Shown here: positions 48,265 through 57,828 of the stretch, piece by piece
How positions within the stretch are numbered: position 1 is the stretch's first letter
How the letters are laid out: each line of letters opens with the position of its first letter
Assembly: GCF_002355895.1 (NCBI RefSeq)
Contig: NZ_AP017652.1
Coordinates: 591,001-655,000 of the forward strand
Source of the DNA: Streptococcus sp. NPS 308
GTDB lineage: Bacteria > Bacillota > Bacilli > Lactobacillales > Streptococcaceae
Length of the DNA stretch: 64,000 nt
Direction of reading: 5' to 3'
The notes under the pieces: model-generated
What the model saw: the letters and a program-made list of their open reading frames with translations, nothing else
The model's database searches: none
Told to the model about the DNA's origin: nothing
Position numbers and translations under genes: made by a program

Positions 48265-48805
48265 GATGGCACATGATTTTTTGGCTGAAGTCGTGACAAA
48301 AGAGGATATCGTTGTGGATGCGACCATGGGGAATGGACATGACACGCTTTTTTTAGCCAAGCTAGCCAAGCAAGTCTATGCCTTTGATATTCAAGAGCAA
48401 GCTTTGGAGAAAACCCAAGACCGTTTAAATGAAGCAGGTTTAGAAAATGTCCAGTTGATTTTGAAAGGGCATGAGACACTTGACCAGTTTGTGACAGAAG
48501 CTAAGGCAGGGATTTTTAATCTGGGTTATTTGCCTTCTGCTGACAAATCCGTCATCACCAAACCTCAGACTACCATGGAAGCACTTGAAAAGCTCTGTCA
48601 TTTGCTTGTCAAGGGTGGACGGATTGCCATTATGATTTATTATGGTCATGAGGGAGGAGACACCGAGAGGGATGCTGTTTTGGACTTTGTGAGTCAGTTG
48701 AACCAACAAGAGTACACAGTTGTGATTTATCGAACCCTCAACCAAGTCAATAATCCCCCGTTTTTAGTTATGATTGAGAAATTAGAAAGATATAGGCATG
48801 GATAA
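48248..48805 (+). CDS. mnmM: SAM-dependent methyltransferase, YtqB/MnmM-like
   Basis: A 185-residue Rossmann methyltransferase. The SAM-binding segment reads VVDATMGNGHDTLFLA near 24-39, and NLGYLP near residue 97 and NNPPFLVMIEKL at the C-terminus are family signatures. Homologues called YtqB have been shown to be MnmM, methylating the nm5s2U wobble uridine of tRNAs; older annotation says rRNA methylase. The ATG at 48248 has AGGAG 6 bp upstream and lies inside the radical-SAM gene. It overlaps the next small gene by 8 bp. Confidence 0.92.
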   Translation: MKRPLEMAHDFLAEVVTKEDIVVDATMGNGHDTLFLAKLAKQVYAFDIQEQALEKTQDRLNEAGLENVQLILKGHETLDQFVTEAKAGIFNLGYLPSADKSVITKPQTTMEALEKLCHLLVKGGRIAIMIYYGHEGGDTERDAVLDFVSQLNQQEYTVVIYRTLNQVNNPPFLVMIEKLERYRHG

Positions 48806-49052
48806 ACAATACCTACGTGAGAAATTAGAGGCTATGCGCCAAAATTTTGTTGAGTCAACGCAGCATGAGCGAGCGGTTGGAGTACTCGACGAGGAGCATA
48901 TGAGTAAGAAAATGCTCAAAATCAAGAAAAAGTTAGTAGCTCTTGAAATGGAACGGTGCCAGAAAAAAATTGAGCACAAAGACTGTTCCAAGATTGATCA
49001 GAAAATCCAAGAGCAGAAGGAGATATTTGAATCTTGCTGTAAAAAAGACTAA
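48798..49052 (+). CDS. small charged, coiled-coil protein of unknown function
   Basis: An 84-residue protein rich in Lys, Glu and Gln with three cysteines, two of them adjacent near the C-terminus (FESCCKKD). The predicted structure is almost wholly helical, with no membrane segment. The gene starts 8 bp inside the methyltransferase gene and is followed at 11 bp by the antiporter, so it is in the same operon. I do not recognise the family. Confidence 0.75.
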   Translation: MDKQYLREKLEAMRQNFVESTQHERAVGVLDEEHMSKKMLKIKKKLVALEMERCQKKIEHKDCSKIDQKIQEQKEIFESCCKKD

Positions 49053-49063
49053 GGAGGAATTGC

Positions 49064-51118
49064 GTGGAATTACTCATTTACCTGATTCTATTTTTATTTG
49101 TCTTAATTGTTTCCAGTACGACTAATAAACTCTTGCCTTTTTTGCCCCTTCCCCTAGTACAAATCCTTTTGGGAATTGGCATTGGTCTCTTTTTGCCAAA
49201 TACTGAATATCATCTCAATACCGAGCTGTTTTTGGCAGTTGTTATTGGTCCCCTACTCTTTCGTGAAGCTCAAGAAGCAGATATTACATCTGTTTTAAAA
49301 CACTGGCGTATCATTGTCTACTTAATATTTCCAGTGATTTTCATCTCGACCTTGAGTTTGGGAGCCTTGGCTCATTTCCTTTGGCTCAGCCTTCCCTTAG
49401 CCGCCTGCGTGGCTGTTGGTGCAGCGCTTGGTCCGACGGATTTGGTAGCCTTTGCTTCTCTGTCTGAGCGTTTTAGTTTCCCAAAGCGGGTATCTAATAT
49501 CCTCAAAGGAGAAGGACTTTTAAATGACGCTTCTGGCTTGGTAGCCTTTCGAGTGGCTCTGGCTGCCTGGACAACAGGTGCTTTTTCTCTTAGTCAGGCT
49601 GGGACTTCTTTAGCCCTGTCTATCATAGGTGGTTTTGCGGTCGGCTTTGTGACGGCAATGATCAATCGTTTCCTACATACATTTTTACTGAGTGTGCGAG
49701 CGACGGATATAGCCAGTGAACTTTTGCTTGAACTGAGTTTGCCTCTTATGACCTTTTTTATCGCCGAAGAAATCCATGTTTCAGGGATTATCGCAGTTGT
49801 AGTTGCAGGGATTTTGAAGGCCAGTCGTTTCAAGAAAATCACACTACTTGAAGCCCAAGTTGATACCGTTACTGATACTGTTTGGCATACCGTGACCTTT
49901 ATGCTCAATGGATCTGTCTTTGTCATCTTGGGAATAGAATTGGAAATGATAGCAGAACCTATTCTGACTAATCCCCTTTATAATCCCCTACTTTTATTGG
50001 TATCGGTTGTTTTACTGACACTTTTACTTTTTGCCATTCGCTTTGTCATGATTTATGGCTTCTATATTTGGAGAACTCGACGGCTCAAGAAAAATCTTCG
50101 TAATTACATGAAGGATATGCTTCTTTTGACCTTCTCTGGTGTAAAAGGAACGGTATCTATTGCAACCATTCTTCTCATACCTAGTAATCTAGAGCAGGAG
50201 TATCCCCTCTTACTTTTCCTTGTAGCGGGTGTCACGCTATTAAGCTTTCTAACAGGTCTCTTAGTTCTTCCCCACCTTTCCGAGGAGCAAGAAGAAACCA
50301 AGGATTACCTCATGCACATTGCAATTTTAAATGAGGTCACAGGAGAGTTAGAAAAAGAACTGGAAGGGCATAAGAACAAACTACCCCTTTATGCGGCTAT
50401 TGATAATTATCACGGTCGAATTGAAAACCTAATCCTTAGTCAAGAAAATAAAAGCGCCCAAGAAGACTGGGAGGCTTTAAAACTCCTCATCTTGAGTATC
50501 GAAAGCGATGGTTTAGAGCAGGCTTACGAGGAAGGGAAAATCGGTGAGCGTGGCTATCAAGTTTACCAACGCTATTTGAAAAATATGGAACAGAGCATCA
50601 ATCGCAAGGTGGCTTCGCGCCTAACATATTACTTCCTTGTATCCCTCCGTATCTTGCGTTTTGTCTTGCATGAATTGCTGACCTTTGGCCAGACCTTCCG
50701 TAGTTGGAATGACAAGGAGCAACGTCGCCTTCGAGCTCTTGACTATGATCAAATATCCGAACTTTATCTGGAGAATACGGAGTTGATTATCGAAAGTTTG
50801 GAAAACCTAAAAGGAATCTACAAGAGTAGTCTGATTAGCTTTATGCAGGAGTCTCGCTTGCGTGAAACAGCTATTATCGGTAGTGGGGCCTTTGTCGAAC
50901 GTGTTATCACTCGTATCAAACCAAACAATATCGATGAAATGCTAAGAGGTTACTACCTAGAACGTAAGTTAATCTTTGAATACGAAGAGAAGAAATTGAT
51001 TACGACCAAGTATGCCAAGAAATTACGGCAAAATGTCAACAATCTTGAAAATTATTCTCTAAAAGAAGCCGCAAATACCCTACCCTATGATATGATGGAA
51101 TTAGTCAGAAGAAATTAG
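49064..51118 (+). CDS. Na+/H+ antiporter, CPA1/NhaP type
   Basis: A 684-residue cation:proton antiporter. About 11-12 hydrophobic helices fill residues 1-~410; the conserved acidic pair region reads LGPTDLVAFASL and EGLLNDASGLVAFRVAL. The ~280-residue cytoplasmic C-terminus is helical and charged. The start is GTG 49064, 4-5 bp after AAGGAGG. The ion preference cannot be read from sequence. It probably belongs to the transcript starting at the radical-SAM gene. Confidence 0.93.
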   Translation: MELLIYLILFLFVLIVSSTTNKLLPFLPLPLVQILLGIGIGLFLPNTEYHLNTELFLAVVIGPLLFREAQEADITSVLKHWRIIVYLIFPVIFISTLSLGALAHFLWLSLPLAACVAVGAALGPTDLVAFASLSERFSFPKRVSNILKGEGLLNDASGLVAFRVALAAWTTGAFSLSQAGTSLALSIIGGFAVGFVTAMINRFLHTFLLSVRATDIASELLLELSLPLMTFFIAEEIHVSGIIAVVVAGILKASRFKKITLLEAQVDTVTDTVWHTVTFMLNGSVFVILGIELEMIAEPILTNPLYNPLLLLVSVVLLTLLLFAIRFVMIYGFYIWRTRRLKKNLRNYMKDMLLLTFSGVKGTVSIATILLIPSNLEQEYPLLLFLVAGVTLLSFLTGLLVLPHLSEEQEETKDYLMHIAILNEVTGELEKELEGHKNKLPLYAAIDNYHGRIENLILSQENKSAQEDWEALKLLILSIESDGLEQAYEEGKIGERGYQVYQRYLKNMEQSINRKVASRLTYYFLVSLRILRFVLHELLTFGQTFRSWNDKEQRRLRALDYDQISELYLENTELIIESLENLKGIYKSSLISFMQESRLRETAIIGSGAFVERVITRIKPNNIDEMLRGYYLERKLIFEYEEKKLITTKYAKKLRQNVNNLENYSLKEAANTLPYDMMELVRRN

Positions 51119-51153
51119 TTTAGAAAATCAAATTGTATTAGGAGGATCGCAAC

Positions 51154-52014
51154 ATGAAAAAGTGGTGGAAAGAGCTGATGGAACGGCCCTTGTTGAAAGC
51201 TTTTTTACATTTTTATCAAGCTTCCGATAGTGAACTGACCAGTGTTGCGGTTGCCTACTATTGGTTGATTTCAATCTTTCCTTTGCTGATGATAGTGGTC
51301 AATATTTTGCCCTACTTTCAAATTCCGATTTCAAATTTTTTGCTCACCATCAAGGAATTTGTACCAGATACAGTCTATGATGTGGTTGAAAAGATTGTCC
51401 GAGAAGTTCTGACTCAACCATCGACTGGTTTGCTGAGTTTTGCAGTCTTGTCTGCACTTTGGACCTTCTCGAAATCGATGGATTTCCTCCAAAAAGCCTT
51501 TAATAAGGCTTATGGAGTGGCCAAGAGCCGAGGAATTATCTCCCATCAACTGATGAGTTTACTCGTCAGCTTTGGCTTGCAAATTCTTTTTGCCTTAGCC
51601 TTATTTTTGAGTATGTTTGGACGTATGTTGCTCAACCTCCTCAAAACTTACTGGCAATCAGACAGTCCTTTCTTTGATTATCTACAGGACTTTACAGGCC
51701 CTTTGATTTATGCCTTGCTCTTTGCCATCTTGGTCATGCTCTACTATTTCCTTCCAAACGTTAGAGTCCCTCGTATTCGCTACGTTTTTCCTGGTAGTAT
51801 CTTCGTTTTGCTGACTCTTGTCTTTCTGTTGAATATCTTTTCTGTCTATTTCAATAACTATGTCAATCATCTGGTCGATGTTCGATTCTTCAGTTCCATT
51901 ATCGTGGTGGTCATGATGTTCTGGTTTATTCTCATCGCTAAGATTTTGATTATCGGAGCAGTTATCAATGCCAGTGTGCAGAGTTTGAAGGATCCAAAGT
52001 TTAGTATGGAATAA
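51154..52014 (+). CDS. YihY/virulence factor BrkB family membrane protein
   Basis: A 286-residue protein with six predicted helices and the family segments VAVAYYWLISIFPLLM and LWTFSKSMDFLQKAFNKAY. It was once called RNase BN by mistake; the true function is unknown, and roles in envelope integrity have been suggested. AGGAGG precedes the ATG by 5-6 bp. It ends at a terminator shared with queA. Confidence 0.92.
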   Translation: MKKWWKELMERPLLKAFLHFYQASDSELTSVAVAYYWLISIFPLLMIVVNILPYFQIPISNFLLTIKEFVPDTVYDVVEKIVREVLTQPSTGLLSFAVLSALWTFSKSMDFLQKAFNKAYGVAKSRGIISHQLMSLLVSFGLQILFALALFLSMFGRMLLNLLKTYWQSDSPFFDYLQDFTGPLIYALLFAILVMLYYFLPNVRVPRIRYVFPGSIFVLLTLVFLLNIFSVYFNNYVNHLVDVRFFSSIIVVVMMFWFILIAKILIIGAVINASVQSLKDPKFSME

Positions 52015-52017
52015 TTA

Positions 52018-52054
52018 GAAAAATCCCTATTAGGTTTTCTAATAGGGATTTTCT
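52018..52054. terminator. bidirectional terminator between the YihY gene and queA
   Basis: A 15-16-bp stem (about 52018-52033 with 52040-52054) whose arms are A-rich and T-rich on each side. Confidence 0.85.
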
Positions 52055-53082
52055 TAATAGATAAACATGGCATCTCCAAAACTGAAGAAGCGGTAGTGTT
52101 CTTGGATGGCATGGTGATAGGCATCTAGGACTAAGTCACGTCCGGCAAAGGCAGAAACCAACATGACGAGAGTTGATTTTGGCAGATGGAAGTTGGTTGA
52201 AAATGCATCCACGACCTTCCACTCATATCCAGGCTTGATAAAGATATTGGTCCAGCCAGAATCTGCTTGGATTTGTCCGTCAAACTTGGAGCCGATAGTT
52301 TCCAGCGTGCGGATTGAAGTAGTTCCTACAGCGATGACACGGCCTCCATTTTCCTTGACAGAGCGAAGGGTGGTAGCCGCTTCCTCAGAAAGTTGGTAGA
52401 ACTCTGAGTGCATTTCATGTTCGTCCAGATTGTCAACAGAAACGGGACGGAAAGTTCCGAGTCCGACGTGCAGAGTGAGATAGACTAGATGGACACCTTT
52501 GGCTTGGATTTCTGCTAGCAGTTCTTTGGTGAAGTGGAGGCCAGCAGTCGGTGCAGCAGCAGAGCCACTTTCTTTAGCGTAGACCGTTTGATAACGTTCG
52601 CGATCATCTAGTTTTTCATGGATATAAGGCGGCAGTGGCATTTCACCTAGACTTTCCAAAACTTCTAGGAAAATTCCTTGGTATTCAAAGCGGACAATAC
52701 GGCCCCCGTGGGTCAATTCTTCCGTAACGACAGCGCTGAGACGACCATCTCCAAAGCTGACGCGAGTACCGACCTTGAGGCGTTTGGCAGGTTTAGCTAG
52801 GACTTCCCACTCATCACCAGCAGTATTTTTAAGAAGGAGAAGCTCCACGTGGCCACCTGTTTCTTCCTTTTGACCATAGAGGCGGGCTGGGAGAACACGG
52901 GTGTCGTTCATGACAAGGGCATCACCTGGTTCCAACATATCAATAATAGAGTGGAAGTGTTTATCCTGAAATTCTCCCGTCTCACGATTGACGATGAGGA
53001 GTTTAGAGGCATCACGTTTTTCAAGGGGTGTTTGGGCAATCAATTCCTCAGGCAAGTGGAAATCAAAATCAGCTGTATTCAT
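52054..53082 (-). CDS. queA: S-adenosylmethionine:tRNA ribosyltransferase-isomerase
   Basis: QueA transfers the ribosyl part of SAM to preQ1 in tRNA to build epoxyqueuosine. The 342-residue protein has the N-terminal [25 protein letters not shown] and the signature [19 protein letters not shown] near the C-terminus. On the minus strand, a TGTTATAAT extended -10 lies at 53115-53123 region (hexamer 53118-53123), about 36 bp from the start. It is divergent from nagB. Confidence 0.96.
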   Translation of the reverse strand: MNTADFDFHLPEELIAQTPLEKRDASKLLIVNRETGEFQDKHFHSIIDMLEPGDALVMNDTRVLPARLYGQKEETGGHVELLLLKNTAGDEWEVLAKPAKRLKVGTRVSFGDGRLSAVVTEELTHGGRIVRFEYQGIFLEVLESLGEMPLPPYIHEKLDDRERYQTVYAKESGSAAAPTAGLHFTKELLAEIQAKGVHLVYLTLHVGLGTFRPVSVDNLDEHEMHSEFYQLSEEAATTLRSVKENGGRVIAVGTTSIRTLETIGSKFDGQIQADSGWTNIFIKPGYEWKVVDAFSTNFHLPKSTLVMLVSAFAGRDLVLDAYHHAIQEHYRFFSFGDAMFIY

Positions 53083-53157
53083 TTTTTCATCATTCTTTCT
53101 AACTTCTAATCTTATCCATTATAACACGTTTCAAGTTTGGACGCTCTTTTTTTAGAA

Positions 53158-53202
53158 ATTAAATCGTTTTCACTTGACAAGAATTGGTCTATACCATATA
53201 AT
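53158..53202 (+). promoter_or_regulatory. nagB promoter with NagR-like operator and cre-like site
   Basis: -35 TTGACA (53174-53179), 17-bp spacer, -10 TATAAT (53197-53202). The spacer holds ATTGGTCTATACCAT (53183-53197), matching the TGGTnTATACCA-type operator of GntR-family NagR/YvoA. A cre-like sequence on the minus strand (53158-53173) abuts the -35. This suggests repression relieved by amino-sugar phosphates plus catabolite control. Confidence 0.75.
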
Positions 53203-53231
53203 AAATATAGATTAAAATGGAGGATGAAAAG

Positions 53232-53939
53232 ATGAAAGTTATTAAAGTTGAAAACCAAATCGAAGGTGGAAAAGTAGCTTTTGAAATTTTGAAGGAAAAG
53301 TTGGCCAATGGCGCTCAAACTTTGGGACTTGCGACAGGAAGTAGTCCACTTGAGTTTTACAAAGAAATCGTTGAAAGTGACCTTGATTTTTCAAATCTAA
53401 CAAGTGTCAACCTTGATGAGTATGTGGGACTTGATGGGGACAATCCACAATCTTACCGTTACTTCATGCAAGAGAACTTGTTCAACCAAAAACCATTTAA
53501 AGAAAGTTTCTTGCCTCGTGGGGTTAAGGATAATGCTGAAGCTGAAGTTGAACGCTACAACCAAATTTTGGCTGACCATCCAGTTGATTTGCAAATCTTG
53601 GGAATCGGTCGCAATGGACATATCGGCTTTAACGAGCCAGGAACTCCATTTGATAGCCAAACACATCTAGTCGAACTTGACCAGTCTACCATCGAAGCTA
53701 ATGCTCGCTTCTTTGACAAGATTGAAGACGTCCCAACCCAAGCCATTTCAATGGGAATTAAAAACATCTTGGATGCCAAGTCTATCCTTCTCTTTGCTTA
53801 TGGTGAGTCAAAAGCAGAAGCCATTGCTGGAACAGTGTCAGGCCCAGTAACTGAAAATCTACCAGCAAGTAGCCTACAAAACCACCCTGACGTGACCATC
53901 ATTGCAGATGCAGAAGCGCTAAGCTTACTTGAAAAATAA
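53232..53939 (+). CDS. nagB: glucosamine-6-phosphate deaminase
   Basis: NagB converts glucosamine-6-phosphate to fructose-6-phosphate and ammonia, feeding host amino sugars into glycolysis. The 235-residue protein has [17 protein letters not shown], the active-site NLDEYVGL, and the conserved [13 protein letters not shown] loop. The start is ATG 53232, 8 bp from GGAGG; ATG 53217 overlaps that site. The promoter carries NagR-like and cre-like sites, fitting an inducible amino-sugar gene. Confidence 0.96.
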   Translation: MKVIKVENQIEGGKVAFEILKEKLANGAQTLGLATGSSPLEFYKEIVESDLDFSNLTSVNLDEYVGLDGDNPQSYRYFMQENLFNQKPFKESFLPRGVKDNAEAEVERYNQILADHPVDLQILGIGRNGHIGFNEPGTPFDSQTHLVELDQSTIEANARFFDKIEDVPTQAISMGIKNILDAKSILLFAYGESKAEAIAGTVSGPVTENLPASSLQNHPDVTIIADAEALSLLEK

Positions 53940-53956
53940 AACTGAAGAATAATGTT

Positions 53957-53989
53957 AGCCATTCAATCCTTTGGGTTGGATGGTTCTTT
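53957..53989 (+). terminator. terminator after nagB
   Basis: A 10-bp stem with two G-T pairs (53957-53966 with 53976-53985), followed by CTTTA. Confidence 0.65.
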
Positions 53990-54115
53990 AACACTAAATT
54001 GATGTAAATAGAACGATGGTATAGGAATAGAATCGTACTTGGTCACTTGGTAGATAAGCATTACATAAAAGTAAGTGATAGTTGACAGAAAATAATATTT
54101 TTAAAAGGATTTTTT

Positions 54116-55267
54116 ATGAGAGAATATTCAGTAACTTATAATAATTTAACAAAAAAATTAAAAGAGCATTATAAACAACATAAATTTAAAGGCCAAACTA
54201 CTAGAAATGTTACATCTTTCGTAAGAAGCCATACCATCAATATTGAGACATTTCATGATCTAATTATGGAAATAGCAGAACTCTCATATAAAAATCCTGA
54301 TGTTATGTTGTTTTATCGTGGACAAAATAATAACTATATAAAAAATAAATACGCTACTTTATATCCTACAATATATCGTTTAAATAGTGAGAAAGATATC
54401 AAATTTGAATTTGATATTTTAGAACAAGCATCGAGTACCTTAATGAAGGAATTAGAAAATAATAGTAGTGTTGATAAAGAAGAGATAAAAGAAATAAAGA
54501 AAATAAAGCTACTGCAATATTCAATATTACAGCACTATGAAGTATGTAAAACCCCACTATTAGATCTAACCCAGTCCTTAAAAGTTGCTTGTTCATTTGC
54601 TATATTAGACAATGTAGATAATACTGGATATATTTATGTATTAGGAATGCCTTATGTAAACGGTAGGATTTCGGTAGATTCTGAAGATTATATTACAAAC
54701 GTAAGATTACTAAGCATAAGTTCTAGCTCTTCAAAAAGACCGTTTTTTCAAGAAGGTTATTTGGTACAGACAGAATTCATTTCTGATGACGATATAGAAA
54801 AAGGGGAATTAGATTTTAATAGAAGAATAGTTGCTATTTATAAATTTGAAAATACTGAGAGCTTTTGGGGCTCTGAAAGACCTATTGAAAAGGGAAATTT
54901 ATATCCAGAAGAAGATATAATGAAAGATATTTGTGATAGACTTAAGGAGAGAAAATACGACTATATAGGAAATGAGGAGAATAGCGGAAATTTAATCGGA
55001 ACATTTTTAAACTTGTGGAATAGCTTAGAGGATGAGATAAGGTATAAAACCCAACTTAATGATTTCCATAAAGGCTTAAAAGTACTTGTAAGTGGAAGAG
55101 ATGAATTAAATAAAGAAGACAGAACAAACATAGATGAAATTCGTAGGTTTAGAAATAACCTTGTACACAATACTAAAGCAGTTTCAGATAAAGATTTAGA
55201 AAATAAAATTGAAGATTTAAAGAAATTATTAAAAGATTTAAAAATAAGGTTTGAAGACATCAATTAA
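54116..55267 (+). CDS. FRG-domain protein with a HEPN-like C-terminal motif, candidate defence gene
   Basis: A 383-residue cytosolic protein. Residues ~40-235 match the FRG domain, with MLFYRGQNN (Arg68-Gly69-Gln70) and ILQHYEVCKTPLLDLTQSL as its hallmark pieces. Residues ~300-380 are helical and contain RRFRNNLVHN, in which Arg346-Asn347-x3-His351 fits the RNxxxH catalytic motif of HEPN ribonucleases. The start is ATG 54116, 6 bp from AAAGGA. Base composition is strikingly A+T-rich compared with neighbours, and the gene sits alone between nagB and rpsU, which I recall as adjacent in pneumococcus. Function is unproven; phage defence by abortive RNA cleavage is an inference. DUF4145-like HEPN relatives are an alternative. 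Confidence 0.75.
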   Translation: MREYSVTYNNLTKKLKEHYKQHKFKGQTTRNVTSFVRSHTINIETFHDLIMEIAELSYKNPDVMLFYRGQNNNYIKNKYATLYPTIYRLNSEKDIKFEFDILEQASSTLMKELENNSSVDKEEIKEIKKIKLLQYSILQHYEVCKTPLLDLTQSLKVACSFAILDNVDNTGYIYVLGMPYVNGRISVDSEDYITNVRLLSISSSSSKRPFFQEGYLVQTEFISDDDIEKGELDFNRRIVAIYKFENTESFWGSERPIEKGNLYPEEDIMKDICDRLKERKYDYIGNEENSGNLIGTFLNLWNSLEDEIRYKTQLNDFHKGLKVLVSGRDELNKEDRTNIDEIRRFRNNLVHNTKAVSDKDLENKIEDLKKLLKDLKIRFEDIN

Positions 55268-55342
55268 ATTTTTTTTAATGTTTATTAATAGCTTTGAAAA
55301 AGAAATATTACATACTAATGGTGGTTTTTAACTAGTTTCCTC

Positions 55343-55371
55343 TTGACATTTATTCATTTTGCATGTAAAAT
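55343..55371 (+). promoter_or_regulatory. rpsU promoter
   Basis: -35 TTGACA (55343-55348), 17-bp spacer, -10 TAAAAT (55366-55371). Confidence 0.75.
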
Positions 55372-55405
55372 AGAATAGATCTTGAACTTGAAGGGAGTGA
55401 AAAAA

Positions 55406-55582
55406 ATGTCTAAAACAGTAGTACGTAAGAATGAATCTCTTGACGATGCACTTCGTCGTTTCAAACGTGCGGTTACTAAAGCTGGTACTCTTCAAGAAAC
55501 ACGCAAACGTGAATTCTATGAAAAACCTTCTGTAAAACGTAAACGTAAATCAGAAGCAGCTCGTAAACGTAAAAAATTCTAA
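55406..55582 (+). CDS. rpsU: 30S ribosomal protein bS21
   Basis: A 58-residue, strongly basic small-subunit protein that aids initiation. It begins [19 protein letters not shown] and ends in a Lys/Arg-rich tail. The start is ATG 55406, 8 bp after GGGAG; an in-frame start at 55382 precedes the site and is rejected. Codon use is typical of a highly expressed gene. A perfect terminator follows. Confidence 0.97.
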
Positions 55583-55591
55583 TTTGAAATG

Positions 55592-55617
55592 AAAGGCTAG
55601 ACTTGTCTAGTCTTTTT
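55592..55617 (+). terminator. terminator after rpsU
   Basis: An 11-bp stem (55592-55602 with 55605-55615; one G-T pair), loop TT, then Ts. Confidence 0.85.
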
Positions 55618-55672
55618 ATTTTTAAATAAATACTGTAAATCCTGCAAAAAAAGGAAACTTCCAACTACAATT

Positions 55673-55681
55673 TGATATAAT
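55673..55681 (+). promoter_or_regulatory. extended -10 promoter of hprK
   Basis: TGATATAAT (hexamer 55676-55681), followed by an AAGGAGG site before ATG 55713. Confidence 0.6.
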
Positions 55682-55712
55682 AGTAAGGAGAACTCGATTG
55701 AAGGAGGAAATT

Positions 55713-56648
55713 ATGTCGGTTTTAGTAAGAGAAGTAATTGAAAAGCTCAGACTAGATATTGTATACGGCGAAGGCGAATTGCTTGAAAAAGAAATCAACA
55801 CAGCGGACATTACGAGACCTGGTCTTGAAATGACGGGCTATTTTGATTACTACACTCCAGAACGGATCCAACTTTTGGGGATGAAGGAGTGGTCCTATTT
55901 GGTTAGTATGCCTTCTCAAAACCGTTATCAAGTTTTGAAAAAAATGTTTCTGCCAGAAACACCAGCGGTCATCGTCGCACGTGGCTTGGTGGTTCCAGAA
56001 GAAATGTTGAAGGCTGCTAGAGAATGCAAGATTGCGATTTTAACCAGTCGGACAGCAACCAGCCGTTTGTCTGGAGAGTTATCTAGTTATCTTGATTCCC
56101 GTTTAGCTAAACGTACGAGTGTACATGGTGTTTTGATGGATATCTATGGCATGGGAGTCTTGATCCAAGGGGATAGTGGTATCGGTAAGAGTGAGACAGG
56201 TCTAGAACTCGTGAAGCGTGGCCATCGTCTAGTAGCGGATGACCGTGTCGATATTTATTCTAAGGATGAGATGACTCTTTGGGGAGAACCAGCTGAAATT
56301 TTAAGGCATCTGCTTGAAATTCGTGGAGTTGGGATTATCGATGTTATGAGTCTCTATGGAGCAAGCGCTGTAAAAGATTCTTCACAAGTTCAGCTGGCTG
56401 TCTATTTGGAAAATTACGATACCCATAAGACTTTTGACCGTCTAGGAAACAATGCAGAAGAATTAGAAGTTTCTGGTGTAGCTATTCCACGTATCCGCAT
56501 CCCGGTAAAAACAGGACGCAATATCTCTGTTGTTATTGAGGCGGCAGCAATGAACTATCGTGCTAAGGAAATGGGCTTTGATGCGACACGTTTATTTGAA
56601 GAACGTTTGACAAATCTGATCGCTCAAAATGAGGTGAAACATGATTAA
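55713..56648 (+). CDS. hprK: HPr kinase/phosphorylase
   Basis: HprK phosphorylates and dephosphorylates Ser46 of HPr, the trigger for CcpA catabolite control. The 311-residue protein carries the P-loop [19 protein letters not shown] (near 152-170) and the HprK signature [19 protein letters not shown]. The start is ATG 55713, 6 bp after GGAGG. It overlaps lgt by 8 bp and is the first of a four-gene envelope/regulatory operon. It links to the cre-like sites seen near bgaA and nagB. Confidence 0.97.
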   Translation: MSVLVREVIEKLRLDIVYGEGELLEKEINTADITRPGLEMTGYFDYYTPERIQLLGMKEWSYLVSMPSQNRYQVLKKMFLPETPAVIVARGLVVPEEMLKAARECKIAILTSRTATSRLSGELSSYLDSRLAKRTSVHGVLMDIYGMGVLIQGDSGIGKSETGLELVKRGHRLVADDRVDIYSKDEMTLWGEPAEILRHLLEIRGVGIIDVMSLYGASAVKDSSQVQLAVYLENYDTHKTFDRLGNNAEELEVSGVAIPRIRIPVKTGRNISVVIEAAAMNYRAKEMGFDATRLFEERLTNLIAQNEVKHD

Positions 56649-57429
56649 TCCAGTTGCATTTGAAATCGGTCCTTTTTCCATTCGTTGGTATGCCCTGTGT
56701 ATTGTGGCAGGCTTGGTCTTGGCAGTCTATCTTGCCATGAAAGAAGCCCCTAAAAAGAAGATTTTGTCAGATGACATTCTAGATTTTATCTTAATTGCCT
56801 TTCCTATTGCAATTTTAGGTGCCAGACTTTACTATGTGCTTTTCCGCTTAGATTACTATCTTCAAAATCCAGGTGATGTGATTGCCATCTGGAATGGCGG
56901 TTTGGCCATTTATGGTGGTTTGATAGCAGGAGCTATTGTACTCTATATCTTCGCAGATAGAAAGTTGATTAATACTTGGGATTTCTTAGATATTGCGGCG
57001 CCGAGCGTTCTGATTGCCCAAAGTTTAGGCCGCTGGGGAAATTTCTTTAACCAAGAAGCCTACGGTGCAGCAGTAGATAGTCTGGATTATTTGCCAGGCT
57101 TCATTCGTGATCAGATGTACATTGACGGTAGTTACCGTCGGCCAACCTTCTTATATGAGTCGGTTTGGAATCTGATTGGATTTGCTTTGATTCTGATTTT
57201 TAGACGAAAATTAAAGGGAATCAGACGTGGTCATATCACTGCTTTCTACTTGATTTGGTATGGCTTTGGTCGTATGATTATCGAAGGGATGCGGACAGAC
57301 AGCCTCATGTTCTTTGGTTTGCGAGTTTCCCAATGGTTATCAGTTGTCCTTATCGGACTCGGTATTTTTATCATACTTTATCAAAATCGAAAGAAAGCCC
57401 CTTTCTATCATACAGAGGAGGAAAAATAA
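56641..57429 (+). CDS. lgt: prolipoprotein diacylglyceryl transferase
   Basis: Lgt adds diacylglycerol to the lipobox cysteine of prelipoproteins, such as the thioredoxin lipoprotein encoded at 15.3 kb. The 262-residue protein has seven predicted helices and the signature [12 protein letters not shown], then [12 protein letters not shown] with the conserved residues of the active site. It overlaps hprK by 8 bp and abuts the next gene. Confidence 0.96.
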   Translation: MINPVAFEIGPFSIRWYALCIVAGLVLAVYLAMKEAPKKKILSDDILDFILIAFPIAILGARLYYVLFRLDYYLQNPGDVIAIWNGGLAIYGGLIAGAIVLYIFADRKLINTWDFLDIAAPSVLIAQSLGRWGNFFNQEAYGAAVDSLDYLPGFIRDQMYIDGSYRRPTFLYESVWNLIGFALILIFRRKLKGIRRGHITAFYLIWYGFGRMIIEGMRTDSLMFFGLRVSQWLSVVLIGLGIFIILYQNRKKAPFYHTEEEK

Positions 57430-57813
57430 ATGTTAGAAGTTGCTTATATTCTTGTTGCCATTGCTTTGATTGTCTGTTTAGTCTATTTGACAATTACGAT
57501 TCAAAAAGCAGGTCGAATGATTGATGAGACGGAGAAAACCATCAAAACCTTGTCTTCAGATGTAGATGTTACCTTACATCATACCAATGAATTGTTGGTA
57601 AAAGTTAATGTCTTGGTTGACGATATCAATGTTAAGGTTGCGACGATCGACCCACTCTTTACGGCGGTGGCGGACTTATCTGAGTCAGTATCTGACCTCA
57701 ATAGTCAAGCTCGTGTCTTGAGCAAGAAAGCTTCATCAGCTGGATCAAAAACACTTAAGACGGGTGCTGGATTATCTGCACTCCGTGTCGCAAGTAAATT
57801 TTTCAAAAAATAA
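57430..57813 (+). CDS. DUF948 family membrane-anchored protein
   Basis: A 127-residue protein with one N-terminal membrane helix (about 5-25) and a long helical C-terminus rich in hydrophobic heptads, with SDVDVTLHHTNELLVKVNVL. This matches the DUF948/YoxC group, whose role is unclear though linked with envelope stress. It begins directly after lgt, and a YtxH-like protein follows at 15 bp, a common partnership in Firmicutes. Confidence 0.85.
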   Translation: MLEVAYILVAIALIVCLVYLTITIQKAGRMIDETEKTIKTLSSDVDVTLHHTNELLVKVNVLVDDINVKVATIDPLFTAVADLSESVSDLNSQARVLSKKASSAGSKTLKTGAGLSALRVASKFFKK

Positions 57814-57828
57814 AAAAGGAGAAATCTC

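Noticed and set aside
53940..54115. Clear attachment site or direct repeats flanking the FRG gene
   Set aside because: I looked for short direct repeats at both ends of the AT-rich insert and saw none convincing.
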